Of a DNA stretch of 64,000 nucleotides, positions 34,494-44,227 are shown piece by piece. Below the pieces are notes generated by a model. That model made no database searches. It was not told the DNA's origin and was given only the letters and a program-made list of their open reading frames with translations. Source of the stretch: Halolamina rubra. GTDB lineage: Archaea; Halobacteriota; Halobacteria; Halobacteriales; Haloferacaceae. The translations under genes and the position numbers were made by a program. The DNA lies in contig NZ_BBJN01000021.1 of the NCBI RefSeq assembly GCF_000739555.1, forward strand, positions 1 to 64,000. Direction: 5' to 3'. Position 1 is the first letter of the stretch. Each line of letters begins with the position of its first letter.

Positions 34494-35522
34494 TCACCGC
34501 GGTTCGATCCCGAGAGCTTCCGCGATCAGTTCGTGCGAGCGCAGCGCCCGCTCGTGGTCCGGCACGACGTGCTGGAGCATCAGCTCGTCGACGCCGACGC
34601 GGTCGGCGAGCTGTTCCAGCAGCCCCGCGATCGTCTCGGGGCTCCCCGAGATGGCGCGCGGCCACTCGTCCTCGTCCAGTGTCTCCGGCGTCGGTTCCGG
34701 CACGCCGCCGAGCTCGTCGATCGCCTCCTCGACCGACGGCGTCGACCCCAACTCGCCGCGCTGCATGCGCTGGAACGACGCCTCCGCGACCGCCCGCAGG
34801 CGCGCGGCTTTCGCGTCCGTCTCGGCGGCGACGGCGTTGAGCGCGACCATCCCCCGCGGCTCGTCGACCCCGCCGGCCAGCGACGAGGGTTCGAACGTCT
34901 CGCGGTACGCCTCGAACGCCGGCACCGCGAAGTGGGGGCGGATGAACGCCGCGAAGCAGAACGGCAGCCCCAGCTGCCCCGCGATCTTCGCGCTCGAGGC
35001 GCTGGAGCCCAGCACCCACGGCTCGGGCGCCTCGGCGTCCGACCGCGGGATGTCGATATCCGCGTACTGGTGTCCGTCCGGAAAGTCGTCGTAGAGGTGG
35101 TTCACGACGGACTCGATCTTCTCCCGGTGGTCCTCGTCGGGGTTCTGCACGCGCCGACTGGTGCCGAGCGCGCGGTCGACGGCGGGCGAGCCGTTCGCGC
35201 GACCCAGTCCGGCGTCGATCCGACCCGGGGCGAGCCCGTCGAGGGCGCCGAACTGCTCGGCGACCTTGAACGGGCTGTAGTGGTTCAGCAGCACGGCGCC
35301 CGAGCCGAGCCGGATCGCCTCCGTCTCGGCGGCGAGGTGGCCCAGCAGCACCTCGGGCGTCGTGCCGGCGAGGCGGCTCGCCATCCCGTGGTGTTCGGCG
35401 ACCCAGAAGCGTTCGAAGCCGAGCCGTTCGGCTTGCTTGGCGGCGTCGACGGTCTGTGCGTACGCCTCGGCCGCGGTGCCGTTTTCGGGAACCGGCGAGA
35501 GGTCGACGGCGGAGAGCTTCAT
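34494..35522 (-). CDS. LLM-class flavin-dependent oxidoreductase
   Basis: A 342-residue luciferase-like monooxygenase TIM barrel. Typical segments are MKLSAVDLSPVPENGTAAEA, RFWVAEHHGMASRLAGTTPEVL, IRLGSGAVLLNHYSPFKVAEQFGALDGLAPGRIDAGLGRA and the C-terminal SGSPETIAGLLEQLADRVGVDELML. It belongs to the MsnO8-like branch that uses FMN or F420 to oxidise small substrates; the cofactor is not decided by sequence. Gene flanks are convergent with the methyltransferase. Confidence 0.9.
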   Translation of the reverse strand: MKLSAVDLSPVPENGTAAEAYAQTVDAAKQAERLGFERFWVAEHHGMASRLAGTTPEVLLGHLAAETEAIRLGSGAVLLNHYSPFKVAEQFGALDGLAPGRIDAGLGRANGSPAVDRALGTSRRVQNPDEDHREKIESVVNHLYDDFPDGHQYADIDIPRSDAEAPEPWVLGSSASSAKIAGQLGLPFCFAAFIRPHFAVPAFEAYRETFEPSSLAGGVDEPRGMVALNAVAAETDAKAARLRAVAEASFQRMQRGELGSTPSVEEAIDELGGVPEPTPETLDEDEWPRAISGSPETIAGLLEQLADRVGVDELMLQHVVPDHERALRSHELIAEALGIEPR

Positions 35523-35581
35523 ACCGAACGGCGGGGACTGCGGGAGAAAACGGTTCGGCTAGCGGAGTCGCCGCGGCCGGC

Positions 35582-36738
35582 TCAGTTGCCGGCGATCTGT
35601 CGGCTCCACTCCTCGATCCAGCCCTGGAGGTTCCCCCGGAGCTCGTCGTAGGAGAAGCTGACCGCCTCCGGCGGCACCTGGGCGTACTGCTCGTACTCGG
35701 CGTGTTCGTCGCCGAACTCGGCGTCGGTGATCGCGGGGAACGCGACGTTCCGGACCGCGATCTCGGCCTGCACCTCGGGCCGGAGCATGAACTCCATGAA
35801 CGACTTCGCCAGCCCGGGGCTGTCGGTATCCGCAAACTGGGCCATCCCCTCGGGGTTGGCGTACGCCTGATCGTTGAGGAACCGAATCTGGTGGCGGTCC
35901 ATGTCCTGATCGGCGCGGTTCGCGTACACCTGGTCCGTCGAGTAGGACACGACCATCGGCGCCTCGTCGTTGCCGTAGGCGCTGTAGGCGTCGCCCCAGC
36001 TCCCGAGGATCCGCACGTCGTTCTCCTGCAGGTCGCTCCAGTAGTCGAGGTAGTTCTCCTCGCCTTTGGCCTGGATCGTGTGGAGGAGGAACGCCCGCCC
36101 GGTCGCCGACGAGGAGGGGTTCTGAGCGAGCAGGTCGCCGGCGTACTCCGACTCGAGCAGGCCGTCGAACGTCTCCGGCGCGACGAACTCGCCGCCGTCG
36201 GCGGTGGCGTTCCAGACGAGGCTGATGTACCCCGTGTCGTACGTGACCGACCGGCCTGCGGGTCGAAGTTCAGCCCGTCTTTGATCGCGTCGGCGCCGTC
36301 GAGCGTCGGCGCCTCGGCGAACAGCGAGCCGCCCTCGAGGTTCTCGTCGAGGCGGATCAGGCCGTCGACGTTGAGGCCGACGTACACGTCGGCGTCGATC
36401 TCCACGTCGGCGTTGGCCCGCTGGATGTACTGATCCAGCTCGTTCGGCGGCGTCTGCCAGACGAGGTCGGCGTCGAACTCCGACTCGAACCGCTGTTTGA
36501 TCCACGCGCCGGGGCTGGTGCTGACCGCGTCGATGAACGAACTGTACGTCGCGACGACCAGCGTGTCGCTCTCCCGCTCGGTCGCGCCGACGGTCGTCGA
36601 CGTGGTGTCGGTGGGTTCGGTCGTGGTCGTGTCGGTCGGCGACTCGACCTCGTCGGCCGAACAGCCCGCGAGCAGCGCCGCGCCCGCCGCGCCGGCGGTC
36701 GTGATGAACCGACGCCTGTCGATACGGTCCTTGCTCAT
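35582..36738 (-). pseudogene. Thiamine-type ABC substrate-binding lipoprotein, with one-base frameshift
   Basis: About 385 residues after rejoining. The N-terminus RRRFITTAGAAGAALLAGCS is a twin-arginine signal with lipobox cysteine. The body (VVATYSSFIDAVSTSPGAWI, FESEFDADLVWQTPPNELDQYI) and the second frame (VTYDTGYISLVWN, SYSTDQVYANRADQ, AFPAIT) match the ThiB/TbpA thiamine-binding family. One G is missing in a GGG run near 36255; restored, it reads DPQGRSVTYDTGYIS. The two halves are otherwise intact. No permease or ATPase gene is adjacent, so it is an orphan or the operon is elsewhere. Confidence 0.88.
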
Positions 36739-36844
36739 TACGCGGTTGTTTCTCCGGGTGGTAGTTAAGCCGTGCGGTACGCTGCCGGCGCCGAGCCGCC
36801 CTCCGCGGGACAACGGTTTTGCCCGCTCGGGTTCCGGGGGCGGT

Positions 36845-37891
36845 ATGAACAGCGACTGGGGGGAGACCCGACTGCTGGTGCTCGTGCTCCTCGGCCTGAT
36901 CGCCCTGTCGGCGGTCGTGCTGGCGGAGGTGCTGTACACGGTGGTGTTCGCCATCACGGTGGCGTACACGCTGTTCCCGTTCCGGCAGGGGCTGGTCGAG
37001 CGGGGCTACTCCCGCCGGGTCGCGACGGCCGCGGTCACGGGGGTCGCGGGGACGGTGATGGTGGGCGCGGTGGTGCCGGTGGCGTACGTGCTCTACCGCC
37101 GGCGGTCGACGCTGCTGGACCTGGTTCGCACGCTGCCGGAGACGATCCCCATCGTCGTCGGGGAGTTCTCCTACGTGATCCGGACCACGCCGCTGATCGC
37201 CGCCGCGGGCGACCTGCTGCGGGGGGCCGCGATCTCGGTCGCCGGCGCCGCCACGGTGCTCTCGCTGAAGGCGCTGCTGTTCGCGATCGTGGTGTACGGC
37301 CTGCTCGCCCGGCCGGGGTCGGTGCGGACGGTCGCCGTCGGGCTCGCCCCGCCCACCGTCCACGGCGCGCTCGAGCGCTACCACGAGCGGATCCGCGCCA
37401 CGCTCGTCGGCATCTACGTCGTCCAGGCGGCGACGGCGGCCGCCACGTCGGTCGCCGCCTACGCCGTGTTCGCGCTGCTGGGGTACGACGCCGCGATCAC
37501 GCTCGCGATCGTCGCGGGCGTGCTCCAGTTCGTCCCGGTGATCGGGCCGAGCGTCGTCATCGCCACGCTCGCGGCCGTCGATCTCGTCGCCGGCAACGCC
37601 CCCCGGGCGACGACTTTGCTGATCGTCGGCCTCGTCGTCGTCGGCTTCCTCCCGGACGCGGTGATCCGCCCGAAGCTCGCGGCCGCGGCGGGCGAACTGC
37701 CGATCACGCTGTACTTCGTCGGCTTCGTCGGCGGCGTGCTCACGATCGGCCCGTTGGGGTTCGTGCTCGGCCCGCTCGCGGTCGGCCTGCTGGTCGAGAC
37801 GGTCCAACTGCTGTCGACGGCGCCGGGCGTCGAGGAGGCGCCCGACCCCGACGAGGTGATCGAGTCCGACCGCGACGCCGGGATCGAGTAG
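36845..37891 (+). CDS. AI-2E/PerM family membrane transporter
   Basis: A 348-residue polytopic protein with about seven or eight hydrophobic segments. The pattern VGIYVVQAATAAATSVAAYAV and LQFVPVIGPSVVIATLAAV is that of the AI-2E exporter-like (UPF0118) family; the C-terminus PLGFVLGPLAVGLLVETVQLL fits too. The transported compound in archaea is unknown. A gttttg box at 36816-36821 precedes ATG 36845 by 29 nt, fixing the start. It is divergent from the ThiB-like gene. Confidence 0.85.
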   Translation: MNSDWGETRLLVLVLLGLIALSAVVLAEVLYTVVFAITVAYTLFPFRQGLVERGYSRRVATAAVTGVAGTVMVGAVVPVAYVLYRRRSTLLDLVRTLPETIPIVVGEFSYVIRTTPLIAAAGDLLRGAAISVAGAATVLSLKALLFAIVVYGLLARPGSVRTVAVGLAPPTVHGALERYHERIRATLVGIYVVQAATAAATSVAAYAVFALLGYDAAITLAIVAGVLQFVPVIGPSVVIATLAAVDLVAGNAPRATTLLIVGLVVVGFLPDAVIRPKLAAAAGELPITLYFVGFVGGVLTIGPLGFVLGPLAVGLLVETVQLLSTAPGVEEAPDPDEVIESDRDAGIE

Positions 37892-37901
37892 CGGCCGCGG
37901 C

Positions 37902-38681
37902 CTACTCCGTCACCAGTTCCCCGCCGCGCGCCTCCCACTCCGTCAGGCTCCCCTCGTACAGCTCGACGGCCTCGTACCCCAACTGCCGGAGCACGAGGTA
38001 CGTGTGGCTCACGCGGCGGGCGGTGTTGCAGTACAGCAGCGTCCGTTTCCCGGGGACGATCCCCCGAGCTTCCAGTAGCTCACGCAGCTCCGCTGCGGGA
38101 CGCACCCCCCTGGTCTCCTCGTGGACGAGCTCGCGCCAGTCGAGCTGGACCGCACCCGGGAGGTGGCCCTCCGCGAACTCCCACTCCTCGCGGGTGTCGA
38201 CGAGCGTCACCTCGCCGGCCTCGACCGCCGGCAGCAGCTCCCGAACCGTCTCGAAGCCGACCAGCGGCGTCTCGGCGTCGGGGTCGCTCTCGTAGCTCGC
38301 GGGGTCGGGGTCGACCGCGTCGGTCGTCGTCCCGTGCTCGCGCTGCCAGGAGCTGAAGTCGCCGTCGAGGACGTGGAGCTTCTCGTGATCGTGACCCAGC
38401 AGTAGCGCGGTCACGACGAACCGCGCCGCGAAGACGCCCTGGGTGTCGTCGTAGGCGACGATCTCGGCGTCGGCGTCGATCCCGGCCTCGGAGAGCAGCG
38501 CCTCCCAGTCCGCACGCGGCGGGAGCTTCCCGGCCTCGCCCTCGTCGGAGCGGAACGCGTCGAAGGGGACGTTCACCGCCCCGGGCAGGTGGCCGATGCT
38601 GTCGTACTCCCAGCGCTCCCGGACGTCGACGACGGCGGCGTCGCGATCACGGATCCACGACGCGGGGACGAACGGCTGCAT
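37902..38681 (-). CDS. Two-domain rhodanese (thiosulfate sulfurtransferase)
   Basis: A 259-residue tandem rhodanese. The N-terminal domain (IRDRDAAVVDVRERWEYDSIGHLPGAVN) has lost its cysteine: the loop reads VAYDDTQGVFAAR with Asp in its place. The C-terminal domain holds the active-site Cys in LLYCNTARRVSHTY. This is the normal arrangement for thiosulfate or mercaptopyruvate sulfurtransferases. ATG 38681 begins MQPFVPASWI; upstream codons lack similarity. It is divergent from a second rhodanese at 38831. Confidence 0.9.
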   Translation of the reverse strand: MQPFVPASWIRDRDAAVVDVRERWEYDSIGHLPGAVNVPFDAFRSDEGEAGKLPPRADWEALLSEAGIDADAEIVAYDDTQGVFAARFVVTALLLGHDHEKLHVLDGDFSSWQREHGTTTDAVDPDPASYESDPDAETPLVGFETVRELLPAVEAGEVTLVDTREEWEFAEGHLPGAVQLDWRELVHEETRGVRPAAELRELLEARGIVPGKRTLLYCNTARRVSHTYLVLRQLGYEAVELYEGSLTEWEARGGELVTE

Positions 38682-38830
38682 GGCCGGAGCGAGGGGCCGC
38701 TCGGACTTAGCCCTCGGGTTCGCGTCACTCGGGGCCGGCATCTCGGTGTCGCCCGAGCGTCCGAGAGGACGGCGAGAGCGACCGGTGGCTCCCCGCTTAA
38801 GTTGATAGCGCACCAACAGACGAGCGAATC

Positions 38831-39700
38831 ATGGTTTCAGACCCCGAGTACGCGACTGACGCGCTCGTCTCCGCCGACTGGGTGGCCGAGCGGCTCGACG
38901 AGTTCCAGCGCGACGACCCCGACCTGCGGCTGGTCGAGGTCAGCGTCGACACCGAGTCGTACGACGACGAGCACGCGCCCGGCGCCGTCGGCTTCAACTG
39001 GGAGACGCAGCTCCAGGATCAGACCACGCGGGACATCCTGAGCAAGGGCGACTTCGAGGAGCTGCTCGGCGCCCACGGGATCGCCAACGACTCGACGGTC
39101 GTGCTGTACGGCGACAACTCGAACTGGTTCGCGGCCTACGCCTACTGGCAGTTCCAGTACTACGGCCACGAGGACGTGCGCCTGCTCGACGGCGGCCGGG
39201 ACTACTGGCTCGAGAACGACTACCCCACGACGACCGAGGTGCCCGACTTCCCCGAGCAGGAGTACACCGCCCGCGGGCCGTTCGAAGACATCCGCGCGTA
39301 CCGCGAGGACGTGGAGAACGCTATCGAGCGCGGTGTCCCGCTCGTCGACGTGCGCTCGCCCGAGGAGTTCTCCGGCGAGGTGCTGGCGCCGCCGGGACTC
39401 AACGAGACCGCCCAGCGCGGCGGCCACATCCCCGGCGCCCAGAACATCTCCTGGGCGGCGACGGTGAACGACGACGGGACGTTCAAGTCCGCGGAGGAGC
39501 TGCGCGAACTGTACGCCGAGAAGGGGATCGACGGCGACGAGTCCGTCGTCGCCTACTGCCGCATCGGCGAGCGCTCCTCGATCGCGTGGTTCGCGCTGCA
39601 CGAACTGCTCGGCTACGAGTCGACCGTGAACTACGACGGCTCCTGGACCGAGTGGGGGAACCTCGTCGGCGCGCCCGTGGAGACCGGCGACGCCGAGTAA
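38831..39700 (+). CDS. Thiosulfate sulfurtransferase, tandem rhodanese
   Basis: A 289-residue tandem rhodanese distinct from its neighbour. It has VSADWVAERLDEFQ, HAPGAVGFNWETQLQD, an inactive N-terminal loop VLYGDNSNWFAAYAYW, then a catalytic C-terminal domain with VVAYCRIGERSS carrying the active-site Cys. It matches the haloarchaeal TssA type. A cttaag box near 38796 precedes ATG 38831 by about 35 nt. Two divergent paralogues back to back may be coordinately regulated from the 149-bp gap. Confidence 0.9.
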   Translation: MVSDPEYATDALVSADWVAERLDEFQRDDPDLRLVEVSVDTESYDDEHAPGAVGFNWETQLQDQTTRDILSKGDFEELLGAHGIANDSTVVLYGDNSNWFAAYAYWQFQYYGHEDVRLLDGGRDYWLENDYPTTTEVPDFPEQEYTARGPFEDIRAYREDVENAIERGVPLVDVRSPEEFSGEVLAPPGLNETAQRGGHIPGAQNISWAATVNDDGTFKSAEELRELYAEKGIDGDESVVAYCRIGERSSIAWFALHELLGYESTVNYDGSWTEWGNLVGAPVETGDAE

Positions 39701-39714
39701 TCCAGCTACGGCGC

Positions 39715-39853
39715 GCGACCGCCGACGGCCTCCGTGCCGTCGGTCCGGAGCGCCATGCCGTGGCTGTGTACGGCCCCCTTTCGACACGCCCCGCGACCGT
39801 CGACGGCCTCCGTGCCGTCGGTCCGGAGCGCCATGCCGTGGCTGTGTACGGCC
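39715..39853. repeat. Tandem duplication, 61-bp copies with 78-bp period
   Basis: Copies at 39715-39775 and 39793-39853 differ by one base. Each contains the palindrome-like gacggcctccgtgccgtc and a second ctccg...cggag stem, so RNA or single-stranded DNA could form a hairpin. It follows the rhodanese stop by 14 bp and precedes the next gene by 69 bp. No protein frame through it is credible. It could be a recent slippage duplication or a REP-like element. Confidence 0.8.
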
Positions 39854-39922
39854 ACCTCCTGATGCGGGACTGCGGCCGCCGCTTCCGTGGGCTACAAGCC
39901 GCTGCTGGCCGACGTCCCGACT

Positions 39923-40543
39923 ATGGACGCCGACACGTTCCGCGACGACCTCCGGGCCGCCCGCGACACCGAACTCTCGCGGCTGAGCTCCTCGAAAGCC
40001 GTCTACGCGCTCACCGGCGGCGAGATGGACGGCGACGCCGTCCGGGCCGGGACCGCCCGCGAACTCGCCGCGCTCGAACCGATCTTCGCCGACTGGGCCG
40101 ACGGTGGCGACGGCGACGCGGCGGCCCTGTTCGCCGACGTGACCGAGTTCGCGGCAGATTCTGCCGGTAGCTTCGACGGCGCGGCCGCCGCCGACGGGGC
40201 CGACCGACACGTCGTCGCCGACGCGCTCGCCGGCCGCGAGGGCGAACTGGCGCGACTCGCCGCCGCGGCCGCCGCGTTCCTCGTTCTCGACGAGCTCGCC
40301 GGCCAGCTCGTCGGCTTCTTCGTCGGCGACGCCGACCGGACGAGCGCCGACGAGTTCCGGACGTTCCGCACGGCGCTGGGCGAGCACGGCGACGCGGCCG
40401 CCGAACTGCTCGCCGCACGCTGTGAGACCGAGGCCGACGAGGAGGCCGCCCGCGACGCCGGCGCCGCCGTCGTCGACGGCGCCTACGACTGGTACGTCGA
40501 GACGCTGGAGTCGATGGGCGTCGAACCGAAGAACGTCTGCTGA
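39923..40543 (+). CDS. Conserved helical haloarchaeal protein
   Basis: A 206-residue acidic, alanine-rich helical protein beginning MDADTFRDDLRAARDTELSRLSSSKAVYALTGGEMDGDAV. I recall a haloarchaeal family with this N-terminus, sometimes labelled rubrerythrin-like, but no iron-binding ExxH pattern is clear. Start ATG 39923 is preferred to an in-frame ATG-less upstream extension from the 78-bp repeat region. Function unknown. Confidence 0.65.
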   Translation: MDADTFRDDLRAARDTELSRLSSSKAVYALTGGEMDGDAVRAGTARELAALEPIFADWADGGDGDAAALFADVTEFAADSAGSFDGAAAADGADRHVVADALAGREGELARLAAAAAAFLVLDELAGQLVGFFVGDADRTSADEFRTFRTALGEHGDAAAELLAARCETEADEEAARDAGAAVVDGAYDWYVETLESMGVEPKNVC

Positions 40544-40562
40544 CGCCGAAACGTTTCAACTT

Positions 40563-40584
40563 CTCCACTCGAAACACAGGGGTG
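40563..40584 (+). repeat. Solitary ORB-like motif
   Basis: The core tccactcgaaacacaggggt is a full plus-orientation ORB sequence, 11 kb from oriC1. It lies in the short gap between the convergent genes ending at 40543 and 40601. Confidence 0.6.
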
Positions 40585-40600
40585 TCCGGGGGTCGGACGG

Positions 40601-40873
40601 CTACACACCGTCGACCGTCTCGCGGTACTCGGTGATCGCCGCCTCGGCGGCGTCGACGTGTTCGGTCACGTCCCCCCCGGCGCCGTCGCGGAGTTCGTTC
40701 AGCGCGTTCAGGTGGCGGGCGAGCCGGCCGTGGTCGGGGCCGCTGTCGGCGGCAGCGAGCGTCGCGAACTGGTCGGAGAGGTCGTACAGTCGGCGCTGTC
40801 GCTCCGCGTCGGTCGCGGCGGTGCTGGCCCGGCGCAGCTCCTCGCTCGCAGTCTGGAGTTCCTCTCGAGTCAT
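40601..40873 (-). CDS. Small helical protein (90 aa)
   Basis: A 90-residue protein, MTREELQTASEELRRASTAA..., predicted almost wholly helical, with YDLSDQFATLA and GRLARHLNALNELRDG and ending TEYRETVDGV. I think it is a small haloarchaeal family (DUF7553-like) but cannot confirm. ATG 40873 is preferred because the upstream codons read into basic, low-similarity sequence. Confidence 0.6.
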   Translation of the reverse strand: MTREELQTASEELRRASTAATDAERQRRLYDLSDQFATLAAADSGPDHGRLARHLNALNELRDGAGGDVTEHVDAAEAAITEYRETVDGV

Positions 40874-41058
40874 GTGCGGCCGTTCGACTCGGAGGGTGAA
40901 AGCCGTTCGGCCGGCCGTTTCCGATGGCACCCCGACGACACCGCTGTTTCACTGAACCCTCAGTCCGCCAGTTTTCGCTCGTAGTCGGGAGTCGGCCGTC
41001 TGGTAGGTGGATCTCGGCTCGCAACCGCAGCCGTTCGTCATCCACTCGTGGGCGCCGT

Positions 41059-42027
41059 TCAGCTATCGACCCAGCAGAGCGGGGTGTAGCTCCCCGAGGG
41101 TCCCTCGACCGGCGGGAGCTCGCCGATAACGCGCCAGCCGTCGGCCCCGCGCAGCAGCACTGTTCCGTGGTACGTCGCGGCCGCCAGCCGCCCGTCCACC
41201 GCGGTCAGCCCGGTGACCGTCTCGTCGGGCCGGGCGTGATCAACCGGCTCCAGCGACTCCCCGCCACGGCAGACGAACAGCGCGGGGTCGGCGTCGTCCT
41301 CGCTCCACGTTGCCGTGTGGGCGATGTTGGCGCCGGCGTAGAGGTCGCCGTCGACGGCCGCCGCCGCACGGAAGTAGCGCTGGTCGTACCCGTCGTCCAG
41401 TCGCGTCCACGAGCGGCCGGCGTCGGTCGTGTGGAACAGCCCGAACCCGGTGGCGGCGAGGAACTCCCGCCGGTCGACGACGTGGAACTCGTGGATGTCG
41501 TCGTCCACCCCCTCGCGCCGTTCGCTCCACGTCTCCCCGCCGTCGTCGCTCAGGTGGACGCCGCCGACTTCGACGCCGGCGATCACCCGTCCCGGCTCGT
41601 CGGCGGGGACGTACAGGTCCCGGACCTGCGCGAGGTCGTCGTGCCGGGGGAGCTGCCACTCGGAACGCGACGGGAGGTCCTGAAAGCCGTCGAGTTCGCG
41701 CCACGCCGGACCGTCCCGTAGCGTGGCGTCGTCGACGCTCTCGGCGACGTAGACGTGTGCCGGGCGGGTCCCAGCGTACAGTCGGCCGTCCGGCCCGGCC
41801 GCGACCGAGTAGACGGACTCTTCGGGGACCGACAGATCGGTCCACGACTCGCCGTCCGGGGAGTGGAACAGCCCCTCGTCTGTCGCCGCGAAGATGCCGT
41901 CGAACGCGTCGAACGTCCGGAGCCGCATCACTCCCGTCGCGTCGAGGACTTCCCGAACCGTCGCGCCGCCCTCCTCGTCGATCCCGTCCAGTCGGTAGAC
42001 ACCGTCGTCGGTGCCGGCGATGAGCAT
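41059..42027 (-). CDS. BNR/YCF48-type beta-propeller protein
   Basis: A 322-residue protein built of short propeller repeats with Asp-box type turns: FHSPDGESWTDL, HLSDDGGETWSERREG and FHTTDAGRSWTRLDDG. This fold is shared by sialidases, Vps10 and photosystem assembly factors; no sialidase FRIP motif or catalytic Arg triad is seen, so binding or structural function is more likely. No signal peptide is apparent (MLIAGTDDGVYRLDGI), which suggests a cytoplasmic protein. It is divergent from uvrB. Confidence 0.8.
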   Translation of the reverse strand: MLIAGTDDGVYRLDGIDEEGGATVREVLDATGVMRLRTFDAFDGIFAATDEGLFHSPDGESWTDLSVPEESVYSVAAGPDGRLYAGTRPAHVYVAESVDDATLRDGPAWRELDGFQDLPSRSEWQLPRHDDLAQVRDLYVPADEPGRVIAGVEVGGVHLSDDGGETWSERREGVDDDIHEFHVVDRREFLAATGFGLFHTTDAGRSWTRLDDGYDQRYFRAAAAVDGDLYAGANIAHTATWSEDDADPALFVCRGGESLEPVDHARPDETVTGLTAVDGRLAAATYHGTVLLRGADGWRVIGELPPVEGPSGSYTPLCWVDS

Positions 42028-42166
42028 ACCCGATATTCGGGCCGCGCGGATCATAACTTCTCGCTGAAACGAATATTTGCAGTGAGTCTGTCACGACGCC
42101 CTCCACTGCTCGTGGCCGACCCCCGCGACCGGGTTCCTCAAGTTCTGCGAGCCCCTGCGTCCGGTA

Positions 42167-44227
42167 ATGAGCGACTCCGAGAGCGGTCCCCTCTCCCCGG
42201 ACCGGCCCGACGCCGAGCGCCCGTTCCGCGTCGACGCCCCGTTCGAGCCCGCGGGCGACCAGCCCGAGGCGATCGAGCAGTTGGCCGAGGGGTTCCGCGA
42301 GGGGATGGACCGGCAGACGCTGCTGGGCGTCACCGGCTCGGGGAAGACCAACACCGTCTCGTGGCTGATCGAGGAGATCCAGCAGCCTACCCTCGTCATC
42401 GCCCACAACAAGACGCTCGCGGCCCAGCTGTACGAGGAGTTCCGGGAGCTGTTCCCGGACAACGCCGTCGAGTACTTCGTCTCCTACTACGACTACTACC
42501 AGCCCGAGGCGTACGTCGAGCAGTCGGACACGTTCATCGAGAAGGACGCGTCGATCAACGACGAGATCGACCGACTGCGCCACTCCGCGACGCGATCGCT
42601 CCTCACCCGCGAGGACGTGATCGTCGTCGCCTCCGTCTCCGCGATCTACGGGCTCGGCGATCCGCGGAACTACGTCGACATGTCGCTGAAACTCGAGCAG
42701 GGCGAGCGGATCGACCGCGACGAGCTGCTCGGGCAGCTGGTCGACCTGAACTACGAGCGCAACGACGTGGACTTCACGCAGGGCACGTTCCGCGTCCGCG
42801 GCGACACCGTCGAGATCTTCCCGATGTACGGCCGCTACGCCGTGCGTGTCGAGTTCTGGGGCGACGAGGTGGACCGCATTCGGAAGGTGAACACGCTCGA
42901 GGGCGAGGTCGTCAGCGAGGAGCCCGCGGTCCTCCTCCACCCCGCGGAGCACTACTCGATCCCGGAGGAGCGCCTGCAGGAGGCGATGGCGGAGATCGAG
43001 GACCTGATGGAGGACCGCGTGCGCCACTTCGAGACTCAGGGCGACCTCGTCGCCGCCCAGCGCATCGAGGAGCGAACGACGTTCGACCTCGAGATGCTGC
43101 AGGAGACGGGCTACTGCTCGGGGATCGAGAACTACTCCGTCCACCTTTCCGACCGCGAGCAGGGGGAGGCCCCCTACACGCTACTCGACTACTTCCCGGA
43201 CGACTTTCTCACCGTCGTCGACGAGTCCCACCAGACGCTCCCGCAGATCCGCGGCCAGTTCGAGGGCGACAAGTCCCGCAAGGACTCGCTGGTCGAGAAC
43301 GGGTTCCGGCTGCCGACGGCGTACGACAACCGCCCGCTCACGTTCGAGGAGTTCGAGGCGAAGACCGACGAGACGCTGTACGTGTCGGCGACGCCGGGCG
43401 ACTACGAGCGCGAGGAGTCCGACCAGATCGTCGAACAGATCGTCCGCCCCACCCACCTCGTCGACCCCGCCGTCGAGGTGACGAGCGCCGAGGGGCAGAT
43501 CGAGGACCTGATGGACCGCATCGACGACCGCATCGAGCGCGACGAGCGCACGCTCGTCACGACGCTGACCAAGCGGATGGCCGAGGATCTCACCGAGTAC
43601 CTCGAGGAGGCCGGCGTGAACGTCGCGTACATGCACGACGAGACGGACACCCTGGAACGCCACGAGATCATCCGGTCGCTCCGGCTCGGCGAGATCGACG
43701 TGCTCGTCGGCATCAACCTGCTCCGGGAGGGGCTGGACATCCCCGAGGTCAGCCTCGTCGCCATCCTCGACGCCGACCAGGAGGGGTTCCTGCGCTCGGA
43801 GACGATGCTCGTCCAGACGATGGGCCGCGCGGCGCGCAACGTCAACGGCGAGGTGGTGCTGTACGCCGACGAGCGCACCGACGCGATGCGGGGCGCGATC
43901 GAGGAGACCCGGCGCCGTCGGGCGATCCAGCAGCGCTACAACGAGGAACACGGGTTCGAACCGACGACGATCGAGAAGGCGATCGGGGAGACGAACCTGC
44001 CGGGGAGCAAAACCGACGCCTCCGGCGCCGCGGACGCCGAAGTCGGCGACGCCGACGCCGCTGCTCGCCAGGTCGAGCAGTTGGAAGAGCGCATGGAGGC
44101 CGCCGCCGACAACCTCGAGTTCGAACTCGCGGCGGACATCCGCGACCGGATCAGGGAACTGCGAAACGAGTTCGATCTCGACGGCGGCGAGGAGGGCGTC
44201 GCGCCCGAGCCGGACGCGGAGTTCTAA
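42167..44227 (+). CDS. uvrB: Excinuclease ABC subunit B
   Basis: A 686-residue bacterial-type nucleotide-excision-repair helicase. Walker A is [10 protein letters not shown] (about 45-54), the UvrB beta-hairpin appears in [20 protein letters not shown], the DEAD-like box is VVDESH, motif VI is QTMGRAARN, and the C-terminal UVR domain is [20 protein letters not shown]. UvrABC reached haloarchaea by transfer from bacteria and is functional there. The 5' partner genes uvrA and uvrC are not in this window. It overlaps the next convergent gene by 4 bp. Confidence 0.97.
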   Translation: MSDSESGPLSPDRPDAERPFRVDAPFEPAGDQPEAIEQLAEGFREGMDRQTLLGVTGSGKTNTVSWLIEEIQQPTLVIAHNKTLAAQLYEEFRELFPDNAVEYFVSYYDYYQPEAYVEQSDTFIEKDASINDEIDRLRHSATRSLLTREDVIVVASVSAIYGLGDPRNYVDMSLKLEQGERIDRDELLGQLVDLNYERNDVDFTQGTFRVRGDTVEIFPMYGRYAVRVEFWGDEVDRIRKVNTLEGEVVSEEPAVLLHPAEHYSIPEERLQEAMAEIEDLMEDRVRHFETQGDLVAAQRIEERTTFDLEMLQETGYCSGIENYSVHLSDREQGEAPYTLLDYFPDDFLTVVDESHQTLPQIRGQFEGDKSRKDSLVENGFRLPTAYDNRPLTFEEFEAKTDETLYVSATPGDYEREESDQIVEQIVRPTHLVDPAVEVTSAEGQIEDLMDRIDDRIERDERTLVTTLTKRMAEDLTEYLEEAGVNVAYMHDETDTLERHEIIRSLRLGEIDVLVGINLLREGLDIPEVSLVAILDADQEGFLRSETMLVQTMGRAARNVNGEVVLYADERTDAMRGAIEETRRRRAIQQRYNEEHGFEPTTIEKAIGETNLPGSKTDASGAADAEVGDADAAARQVEQLEERMEAAADNLEFELAADIRDRIRELRNEFDLDGGEEGVAPEPDAEF

